A DNA stretch of 5,708 bases from Actinomycetota bacterium (GTDB taxonomy: Bacteria; Actinomycetota; Acidimicrobiia; Acidimicrobiales; Ilumatobacteraceae): positions 1 to 5,708 of the forward strand of contig WLEG01000134.1 of NCBI GenBank assembly GCA_009704425.1, in the 5' to 3' direction. This document shows, one piece after another, positions 1-5,369 of the stretch. Below the pieces are notes generated by a model, which was not told where the DNA came from, made no database searches, and saw only the letters and a list, made by a program, of their open reading frames with translations. Each line of letters opens with the position of its first letter. The first letter of the stretch is position 1. The position numbers were made by a program, and so were the translations under genes.

Positions 1-468
1 GGTCAGAACGCCCGCGTCGAGACAGGCCCGTGCCTGCAAGGCCGACAGCGAGTCGAATCCCGGCCACAGCGGCGTCACCATGTACGGATCGGCCTGCAGG
101 TTGAGGATGCGATCGATGGGCCCCGAGGTTGTCTTGCCGTTGGAGAACACCAACGCCACGTCGCACTCGCCGGTCTGAATCTTGACCCACGCCTCGTACA
201 ACGCCAGAGCACCGTCGCCCTCCACGTGACTCTCGACGATGGGCGGCCACGCGCCGATGGCGTCGACGGCGGCCACGAAACTGAACGGCTGTCCGCTCAT
301 GTAGTCGCAACTGCCGTGGCACCAGAAGCCGATCTTCTGCCGTTCGATGCCGACCTTGGCGATGACGTCGTTGATGACGGGAAGGATCAGTTCCACCGAG
401 GTGAGGGTGGAGCCGACCTGATTGGGTCGCTGGGCCGTTGCGACGATGGCCACGTCACGGCGCGACAT
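1..468 (-). CDS. Thiolase-fold lipid-transfer-like protein (N-terminal part, runs off left edge)
   Basis: Open frame of 156 codons from ATG at 468 to the window edge, so only the N-terminal thiolase half is visible. It starts MSRRDVAIVATAQRP, a typical first strand of the thiolase fold, and contains GFWCHGSCDYMSG (residues 47-59), then a helix and strand reading LALYEAWVKIQTGECDVALV (88-107), the usual 'A...I..G..D.ALV' pattern after the thiolase active-site turn. That turn here is VESHVEGDGALAL (78-90). Thiolases have the nucleophilic cysteine in this turn (as in NNCATGSTAL), but this protein has Glu83 or Val82 there, and its nearest cysteines are Cys54 and Cys102. From memory, the pattern matches actinobacterial proteins annotated as thiolase-domain or lipid-transfer proteins (Ltp group). 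A role on acyl-CoA thioesters, perhaps retro-aldol cleavage with a DUF35 partner as in Ltp2-ChsH2, is inference. The start overlaps the upstream stop by 1 nt (TGATG), which indicates translational coupling. Confidence 0.88.
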   Translation of the reverse strand, partial: MSRRDVAIVATAQRPNQVGSTLTSVELILPVINDVIAKVGIERQKIGFWCHGSCDYMSGQPFSFVAAVDAIGAWPPIVESHVEGDGALALYEAWVKIQTGECDVALVFSNGKTTSGPIDRILNLQADPYMVTPLWPGFDSLSALQARACLDAGVLT

Positions 469-965
469 CAGCTGGCCCCCGCTTCGGCGCCCATGTCGCG
501 ATCGGGTTCACCGGTCGGACGGAAGTGGGCGATGTTCTCCAACGACGGACCCCACTCGCTGCGGTCCTTCCACACCGGTTCGACTCGCATGCCGATACGC
601 ACGTCGGTGGCCTCGCATTCCTGGATGAGGTGTTGCATGGAGATGTCGGCACCATCGAGAAGGATCTGGGCCGCCACGTAGGGCAACTTGATCTTCTGGC
701 CGAGGAAGGGCACGTTCACCACGCAGAAGGTGGTGATGGTGCCGCGCGGGCCCACCACCACGTCGTCGCCGAGGATGCGCGCGCACTTCGGGCACACTCC
801 GTTGCGGGGAGGGAAGTACACCAGCGAGCAACCCGGGCATCGCTTGCCGATGAGGGTGCCCTCCAGCAATCCGTTGAGGTGACTGGTGGCGTTGGGACCG
901 GCCGACCAGTTGTAGGTCACCGAGATCGGCTGACGCAGTCGCATGATTCCATCGGCTTCGCTCAC
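468..965 (-). CDS. DUF35 zinc-ribbon/OB-fold protein, probable partner of the thiolase-like protein
   Basis: 165 residues from GTG at 965. The GTG start is chosen because a strong GGAGG lies 7 nt upstream and the codon overlaps the preceding stop by 4 nt (GTGA). The open frame continues upstream of this GTG, but that stretch lies across the preceding gene and is rejected. An N-terminal helical region is followed by a rubredoxin-like zinc ribbon with CPGC (Cys43, Cys46) and CPKC (Cys58, Cys61), with YFPPRNGVCPKC as the typical DUF35 hallmark. The OB fold follows from about residue 67 (GDDVVVGPRGTITTFCVVN) to about 155. Proteins of this family bind thiolase-superfamily enzymes and help them handle acyl-CoA. 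The best-studied case is the DUF35 domain of ChsH2 with the Ltp2 aldolase. The thiolase-like gene directly downstream, coupled by TGATG, is the natural partner. The family assignment is firm, but the substrate is unknown. Confidence 0.92.
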   Translation of the reverse strand: MSEADGIMRLRQPISVTYNWSAGPNATSHLNGLLEGTLIGKRCPGCSLVYFPPRNGVCPKCARILGDDVVVGPRGTITTFCVVNVPFLGQKIKLPYVAAQILLDGADISMQHLIQECEATDVRIGMRVEPVWKDRSEWGPSLENIAHFRPTGEPDRDMGAEAGAS

Positions 966-1441
966 GACGCTCCCTCCAACAGGTCGAAACAGGCGATGTC
1001 GCGGACGCCGCCCGAACGTTCGGCCGCCCAGCGCACCTTCACCCGCGATCCGGTGCGGACGCGCGCCATGTCCCCGGCGTCCACGGCGTGCAACATGGGC
1101 ACGGCGGCACCGTCGAGGGTGATGAGGGCCCAGGCGAAGGGATGCTCGAGCGGCTGGTTCGGCTGGGGAACCGACTGCCACGACCAGGTCACGACGGTCC
1201 CGGTCTCGGGCAGGGTCACCCACTCGTCCAGTTGCTCGCCGGTGACCGGGTCGAACTCGGCGGGCGGAAAGTACACCCGTCCGTCCGATCCCTTGGTGCC
1301 CTCCAGACGACCCTCCTGCAACGACAGGAAGAATCGGGACAACAGGGTTCCGACGGTGCGCTTGTATGGATACTCGACAACGAGTGGAGCGACGAATACT
1401 CCGTCGGCCCCCGATGTCGACGACGTGGTTGCTGCAGACAC
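962..1441 (-). CDS. OB-fold (DUF35-like) protein lacking zinc-ribbon cysteines
   Basis: 159 residues if the GTG at 1441 is used. In-frame GTGs at 1480 and 1489 would add 13 or 16 residues with low-complexity character and no ribosome binding site. An AGGTGA lies about 14 nt before the 1441 GTG, rather far, so the start is uncertain. Numbering from 1441, a basic N-terminal helical part (YPYKRTVGTLLSRFFLSLQE) leads into EGTKGSDGRVYFPPAEFDP, which matches the position and the 'VYFPP' signature of a DUF35 zinc ribbon but has no cysteine. The OB-fold part follows: GTVVTWSW, HPFAWALITLDGAAVPMLHAV and GSRVKVRW, ending IACFDLLEGAS. From memory, the GSDGRV-PP version recurs in actinobacterial DUF35 paralogues, so loss of zinc ligands is probably a subfamily trait and not decay. 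It is the first gene of the leftward operon, overlaps the next gene by 4 nt, and may form a heteromeric scaffold with it. Confidence 0.85.
   Translation of the reverse strand: MSAATTSSTSGADGVFVAPLVVEYPYKRTVGTLLSRFFLSLQEGRLEGTKGSDGRVYFPPAEFDPVTGEQLDEWVTLPETGTVVTWSWQSVPQPNQPLEHPFAWALITLDGAAVPMLHAVDAGDMARVRTGSRVKVRWAAERSGGVRDIACFDLLEGAS
970..977 (-). promoter_or_regulatory. Ribosome binding site deciding the GTG start at 965
   Basis: On the minus strand the bases read GGAGGGAG, with GGAGG at 977-973 and 7 nt between it and the GTG. It lies inside the last codons of the upstream gene. It is the clearest Shine-Dalgarno in the window and favours GTG 965 over the in-frame ATG 21 nt further down. 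Confidence 0.75.
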
Positions 1442-1582
1442 GGGTGCGTTCTTATCACCTGAGGCGCGTCGGGCGCACACCGCCCCCACACGAAATCACG
1501 CCCTATCCAATACGACTCACCACTTGCTATTGTCGGAACCGAGTCGGGCCGTGGGGGTCCCGATCGGAATCGTGGGGGAATC
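1442..1582. promoter_or_regulatory. Divergent control region between the leftward operon and the rightward transporter operon
   Basis: This gap holds the start signals of both gene sets, and its centre (about 1494-1535) is visibly richer in A/T than the flanking genes. Toward the right there is a candidate extended -10 (1525-1533) and a GGGGGA ribosome binding site at 1574-1579, 3 nt before the ATG at 1583. Toward the left the signals are weaker: GATAAG at 1456-1451 could be a -10 giving a nearly leaderless mRNA starting near the GTG at 1441, but no good -35 accompanies it. Two dyads lie here: CGACTC/GAGTCG (1513-1518 and 1541-1546) around the candidate -10, and TCGG-AA-CCGA (1533-1542) inside it. 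They could be operators, but no regulator gene is present and no known family site was recognised. A direct repeat GGAATC occurs at 1566 and 1577. Confidence 0.5.
1525..1533 (+). promoter_or_regulatory. Candidate extended -10 promoter element for the transporter operon
   Basis: TGCTATTGT combines a TGn extension with TATTGT, which matches 4 of 6 positions of TATAAT. The hexamer about 17-18 bp upstream is a poor -35 (TATCCA-like), as is common for extended -10 promoters. The predicted transcript start near 1540 would give a leader of about 43 nt. This is motif reading only. Confidence 0.35.
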
Positions 1583-3046
1583 ATGATCAGGAAACATCGC
1601 TCGACCCGAGCCATGATCGCGGTCGCATTGGTCGCCATCACCGCCGTCGGCTGCTCGAATCGCGAGGAGGGGGGCGACGCGACGAGCGCTCCGTCCACCG
1701 AGGAACCCACCACCGAGGCACCAGGTGGTTCCGAGGCTCCCACCACCGACGCGCCGACCACCGAGATGTTCGGCGACATGCCCAGTCCGTGCGGTCCGGC
1801 CACCGATGCCGGAGTCCCCACCATCGCCGAGGGCCAGAACGGTGGCGACACCTTGCGCCTCGGCACGGCCACCGACCACGGCTACGAGGCCGCGCCCGGA
1901 CTCACCGTCGAAATGCTCGACGCCGCCGAGGCTTTCGCCGGCTGGTGCAACGCCCAGGGCGGCGTGCGTGGTCTGCCCATCGAGATCGTGGACCTCGACG
2001 GCAAGCTGTTCAACGTCCCGGCCGCCACCGAACAGGCCTGTACCGAGACCTTCGCCATGGTCGGCGGAGGCTGGGTGTTCGACAACCAGATGTACCCGCG
2101 CTTCCACGAGTGCGGCATGGTGTCGTTCCCCGGATACGCCGTCACCGCCGAGGCCTCGTTGGCCAACGGTCGCGTGCAGCCCATCCCGAACCCGCCGAAC
2201 CTGAAGCCGGCCTCGTGGTTCTTGTGGGCCAAGCAGTACCAGCCCGAAGCCATCGCCAAGCCGGCGATCATCTTCGGCGACTTCGTGAGCACCAGGATGG
2301 TGGCCGAGCAGATCAAGGCCACCATGGTCGCCATCGGTGGATTCGGCGAGCCGGTGATGATCCCCACCAACCCGTCGGGTGAGGCCAACTGGACTCCCTT
2401 CGCCCAACGATTGAAGGACGAAGGCGTCACCATGCTCTCGTTGGTGGGCGAGCCCGGCAACATGATCCTGCTGTACAAGGCCATGCGTGAGGTGGGCTAC
2501 GTGCCCGACCTGGTGCTGAACGACGCCAACCACTACAGCGAGCAGATGGTCGCCGAGGGCAACGCCCAGGCCACCGAGGGCATCCGCGTTCGCACCGTGT
2601 ACTCGCCGTTCGAGGAGGCCGACCAGAACCCCGCGTTGGCCAAGTTCCTCGAGATCATGGCCGAGTACAACCCCGACGGTCGTATCGCCGGTCTCGGACA
2701 GCAGGCCGTCTCGGCCATGTTGCTGTTCGTCCAGTCGGCCAACGCCTGCCTGGACTCCAACGACAACGTGCTCGAGCGCGAGTGCGTGTTGGCCGAGGCC
2801 AAGAAGGTCACCTCGTGGACCGCCGGCGGTCTGCACGCCGAGTCGAACCCCGGTGGCAACGAGCCCCCGCGGTGCGGCCTCATCATGGGTGTCGTCGACG
2901 GCACCTGGCAGCGCGTGTACCCCGAGCGTGGCAGCGCCGACGACAACGGCAACGGTTGGCGTTGCGATGACGAGCAGGGTGCCGTCGCCATCGAGGGCGA
3001 CTTCGGCGACACGTCGGTGGCCATCGATCCGACGCGACCCAACTGA
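1583..3046 (+). CDS. Liv-type (HAAT family) ABC transporter substrate-binding lipoprotein
   Basis: 487 residues. ATG at 1583 is preceded by GGGGGA and gives a normal lipoprotein signal: basic MIRKHRSTR, a hydrophobic stretch at 11-23, and a lipobox TAVGC with Cys24 as the lipid anchor. The -3 position is Ala, not Leu, which is acceptable. Residues about 34-62 form a Thr/Pro/Glu/Ser-rich spacer between the membrane and the binding domain. The type I periplasmic-binding fold (Peripla_BP_6 type) runs from about 90 to 450, with the landmark GWCNAQGGVRGLPIEIVDLD (120-139) equivalent to 'IN..GGV.G..I.LV..D' of LivK-like proteins, and the second lobe around KPAIIFGDF (226-234) and VTMLSLVGEP (282-291). 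The Ser/Ser/Thr pocket motif of LivJ/LivK is replaced by VGGGWVFDNQMYP (160-172), so the ligand is uncertain. Besides Cys24 there are eight cysteines, possibly disulfides. It is the first gene of the rightward operon, 49 nt before the permease, with no terminator seen between. Confidence 0.93.
   Translation: MIRKHRSTRAMIAVALVAITAVGCSNREEGGDATSAPSTEEPTTEAPGGSEAPTTDAPTTEMFGDMPSPCGPATDAGVPTIAEGQNGGDTLRLGTATDHGYEAAPGLTVEMLDAAEAFAGWCNAQGGVRGLPIEIVDLDGKLFNVPAATEQACTETFAMVGGGWVFDNQMYPRFHECGMVSFPGYAVTAEASLANGRVQPIPNPPNLKPASWFLWAKQYQPEAIAKPAIIFGDFVSTRMVAEQIKATMVAIGGFGEPVMIPTNPSGEANWTPFAQRLKDEGVTMLSLVGEPGNMILLYKAMREVGYVPDLVLNDANHYSEQMVAEGNAQATEGIRVRTVYSPFEEADQNPALAKFLEIMAEYNPDGRIAGLGQQAVSAMLLFVQSANACLDSNDNVLERECVLAEAKKVTSWTAGGLHAESNPGGNEPPRCGLIMGVVDGTWQRVYPERGSADDNGNGWRCDDEQGAVAIEGDFGDTSVAIDPTRPN
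1682..1768 (+). repeat. Low-complexity Thr/Pro/Glu-rich linker-coding stretch
   Basis: Imperfect repeats of CCCACCACCGAGGC-like units encode residues 34-62 of the lipoprotein, with recurring EEPTTEAP, SEAPTTDAP and TTE blocks. Such spacers hold a lipoprotein domain away from the membrane or through the wall in Gram-positive bacteria. The repeat is a coding feature and not a mobile or regulatory element. Confidence 0.55.
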
Positions 3047-3072
3047 TCATCGAACGCGATAGGCGCATTCTC

Positions 3073-3096
3073 ATGAACCGGACGACGGGCCGCTGA
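3073..3096 (+). CDS. Possible 7-codon leader ORF coupled to the permease start
   Basis: ATG at 3073 opens a frame encoding MNRTTGR and ends with TGA at 3094-3096, whose final A is also the first base of the permease ATG (TGATG). An AGGCG at 3061-3065 lies 7 nt before the mini-ORF ATG, while the permease itself has no convincing Shine-Dalgarno. Ribosomes could therefore load here and re-initiate on the permease. There is no peptide homology to rely on, and an ORF this short can arise by chance. Confidence 0.25.
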   Translation: MNRTTGR

Positions 3097-5369
3097 TGCA
3101 GGAACTGCTGACGTTCACCATCATCGGCCTGTCGACGGGCGCCATCTACGCGGTGGTGGCCAGTGGACTGGTCGTCACGTACACCACCTCGGGCATCTTC
3201 AACCTCGCCCACGGTGCCACCGGCATGCTGGCGGCGTTCACGTATTGGCAGTTGCGTTTCGACTGGGACCTTCCGGCTCCGTTGGCGCTGTTCATCACGT
3301 TGTTCGTGTTGTGCCCCCTGTTCGGAATCGTCACCGAGCGATTCGTGATGCGGGGGCTGCAGGGCACCACCGAGGTGGTGCGACTCTCGGTGACGGTCGC
3401 GCTCTTCGCGTTCATGATCGGCTTGGCGAACTGGATCTGGCCCAACGACGCCAGCCGCGAGGCGTTCCTCAAGTTCTACGAGGGCAACAGCATCTCCATC
3501 GGTGGCTTCAACGTCAGCTGGCACCGCCTCATCACGTTCGGTTGCGCCGTCGTGGTGGCCATCATCCTGCGCATCGTGCTGTACAAGACCCGCATGGGTG
3601 TCGCCATGCGCGCCGTGGTGGACGACCGCAACCTCACGGAACTCAACGGTGGTCGACCAGACCGTGTGTCCATGTTCGCCTGGGCCATGGGAGCGTCACT
3701 GGCCGGACTCGCGGGCATCCTGTTGGCCGGCGACCAACAACTCAACATCGAGCCGCTCACTCTGCTCGTCATCAACGCCTACGCCGCCGCCATCATCGGC
3801 CGCCTCAAGAGCCTGCCGCTCACCTTCCTGGGAGCCGGACTGTTGGGACTGCTCGACGCCTACTACCTGATGGTGTCCGACGAGTCCTGGTTCCCCCAGA
3901 CGGCGTTCGGTTTCTCGCTCTCGGGAGTGCGCGCGGCGCTTCCGACCATCGTGCTCTTCATCGCCTTGCTCGCCCGACCGCAGAGTCGTTTGCGCGTCGG
4001 CACCGCGAAGTTGCGCGACGAGAACCGGGTCCCCGAGTGGCGCACCGCGATCATGGGTGCGGTCGCGCTCGTGGTGGTCGTCATCGGCATCTCCGGCATG
4101 CTCACCCGTTCGAACACCCTGCTGTTGTTGAACGGCTTCACGTTCGCCATGGTCACGCTGTCGCTGGTGCCGCTCACCGGTTACGCCGGCCAGATGTCGT
4201 TGGCGCCACTGACGTTCGCCGGGCTCGGCGCCATCGCCATGTCGAAACTGCCGGGCAACGGCAGCCTGCTGACCCTCGTCGTGGCCATCGCCATCGTGGC
4301 CGTCGTGGGTGCCATCGTGGCCCTGCCGGCATTGAGACTGTCGGGCATCTATCTGGCGCTGTCCACCGCGGCGTTCGCCGTGATGGTCAGCAAGATCGTG
4401 TTCAACCAACGACAGACCTTCCAGACCGGCAACATCACCGTGCCGGTTCTGCGGGTTCCCTTCGTCACCATCGACAGCCCGCGGGCGCGACTGATCCTGG
4501 CCGCGGTGTGTTTCTCCATCCTGGGCCTCGTCGTGGTGGCGGTGCGCCGCAGCCGTCTCGGACGTCGCCTCATCGCACTGAAGGACTCCCCCGCCGCCGC
4601 GGCCACGTTGGGCATGAGCCTCACGCGCACCAAGTTGGCGGCCTTCGCCATCTCGGCCGGCATCGCCGCCTGCGCCGGTGCACTGGCCGGCGACAAGGTC
4701 AGCCCGCAGCAGTACGACTTCACGCAGAGTCTGCCCATCGTGTTGTTGGCCGTGGTCGGCGGCGTGGGTTCGGTGGCCGGCGCGTTGTTCGGCGGCCTGT
4801 TGCTGGGCGGCAACTCGGTGCTGGCCACCATCGTGCCCTCCGTGAAGAACCTCACCAAGATCGGCCCCGGCACCATCGGCATCACCCTCGGACGCAATCC
4901 CCAAGGGGCGGCGGCTCAGATCGGCGACTCGTTCCGACCCTTGATCGAACAACCTCGTCTGATCGCGGTCAGTGCCGCCGGTGCGGTGGGCATCTGGGCG
5001 CTGGACACCACGGGCGCCATCTCGCACTGGTCGTTCTTCGTGGCCGGCGTGGTGTGGATCCTGGCGGTCTCCCCCAATCTGCCCGCGTTGATGGCCGCGC
5101 CGACTCGCCGTCGCGTCATGGCCGGCGCGTGGCTGGCCATCGGGATGGTCATCGCCGCGGGAATCGACTGGGGCACCGCCCTCGACGCCACCGGCCAGCG
5201 CATCATCCTCATCATCGCGTTGGTGGCGTTGTTCGGTGTGGGCGCCCAACGATTGCTGGAGAGCGCACCGCGCTTGCACACGTCCTCCCCCGACCTGGCC
5301 GGCCTCGATCGCGAGTTCGGTCGCGAGGAGATCGAGTTGGCCGAGCAGAAGATCGGTGTGGTGCTCTGA
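3096..5369 (+). CDS. Fused LivH-LivM-type ABC transporter permease with an extended C-terminus
   Basis: 757 residues in one continuous frame, combining two membrane domains that are separate proteins in E. coli. The LivH-like half (about 1-295) starts IIGLSTGAIYAVVASGLVV and has GIFNLAHGATGMLAAF (33-48), the family's 'INFAHG' helix. Its cytoplasmic coupling loop is KTRMGVAMRAVVDD (164-177). After a basic linker (about 296-315) comes the LivM-like half (about 316-620) with GYAGQMSLAPLTFAGLGAI (362-380), LRLSGIYLALSTAAFAVM (413-430), the coupling loop RRSRLGRRLIALKDSPAAAA (484-503) and LAVVGGVGSVAGALFGGLLL (551-570). Residues about 621-720 add roughly four further hydrophobic segments not found in classical LivM, followed by an acidic, charged tail (about 731-757). 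It should form the complete membrane channel alone or as a homodimer. The start may be coupled to a 7-codon ORF upstream, and its TGA overlaps the ATPase start by 1 nt. Function as a Liv-type permease is secure; the substrate is not. Confidence 0.93.
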   Translation: MQELLTFTIIGLSTGAIYAVVASGLVVTYTTSGIFNLAHGATGMLAAFTYWQLRFDWDLPAPLALFITLFVLCPLFGIVTERFVMRGLQGTTEVVRLSVTVALFAFMIGLANWIWPNDASREAFLKFYEGNSISIGGFNVSWHRLITFGCAVVVAIILRIVLYKTRMGVAMRAVVDDRNLTELNGGRPDRVSMFAWAMGASLAGLAGILLAGDQQLNIEPLTLLVINAYAAAIIGRLKSLPLTFLGAGLLGLLDAYYLMVSDESWFPQTAFGFSLSGVRAALPTIVLFIALLARPQSRLRVGTAKLRDENRVPEWRTAIMGAVALVVVVIGISGMLTRSNTLLLLNGFTFAMVTLSLVPLTGYAGQMSLAPLTFAGLGAIAMSKLPGNGSLLTLVVAIAIVAVVGAIVALPALRLSGIYLALSTAAFAVMVSKIVFNQRQTFQTGNITVPVLRVPFVTIDSPRARLILAAVCFSILGLVVVAVRRSRLGRRLIALKDSPAAAATLGMSLTRTKLAAFAISAGIAACAGALAGDKVSPQQYDFTQSLPIVLLAVVGGVGSVAGALFGGLLLGGNSVLATIVPSVKNLTKIGPGTIGITLGRNPQGAAAQIGDSFRPLIEQPRLIAVSAAGAVGIWALDTTGAISHWSFFVAGVVWILAVSPNLPALMAAPTRRRVMAGAWLAIGMVIAAGIDWGTALDATGQRIILIIALVALFGVGAQRLLESAPRLHTSSPDLAGLDREFGREEIELAEQKIGVVL

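Noticed and set aside
966..1223. N-terminal extension of the zinc-ribbon frame upstream to 1223 on the minus strand
   Set aside because: It would run across the well-supported OB-fold gene in another frame. The GTG at 965 has a strong GGAGG and the typical GTGA overlap.
1372..1385. Hairpin ACTCG-ACAA-CGAGT as a possible terminator or attenuator
   Set aside because: The stem is only 5 bp, has no T-run, and lies inside the coding part of the OB-fold gene.
1442..1489. Longer version of the OB-fold protein starting at GTG 1489 or 1480
   Set aside because: No ribosome binding site precedes these codons and the added residues do not look like the family, but the choice is not certain.
1509..1520. 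Twelve-base identity (AATACGACTCAC) to the upstream part of the phage T7 promoter
   Set aside because: The melting and initiation part (TATAG and following Gs) is absent and no phage polymerase or vector sequence is nearby. It is most likely coincidence.
438..1586. Plus-strand open frame of 382 codons across the leftward operon
   Set aside because: It covers three recognised minus-strand genes and has no family pattern.
1517..2836. Long minus-strand open frame (439 codons) opposite the binding-protein gene
   Set aside because: It is rich in Gly, His, Val and Arg with no recognisable domain, as expected for the antisense of a high-GC gene. The plus-strand frame has a signal peptide, lipobox and domain.
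3044..3095. Terminator between the binding protein and permease genes
   Set aside because: Only the 6-bp palindrome TGATCA was seen, with no GC-rich stem or T-tract. The genes are read as one transcript.
3696..5279. Long minus-strand open frame (527 codons) opposite the permease
   Set aside because: It is extremely rich in Gly, His, Arg, Asp and Gln without any fold signature, and it mirrors GC-rich codon bias in the permease gene.
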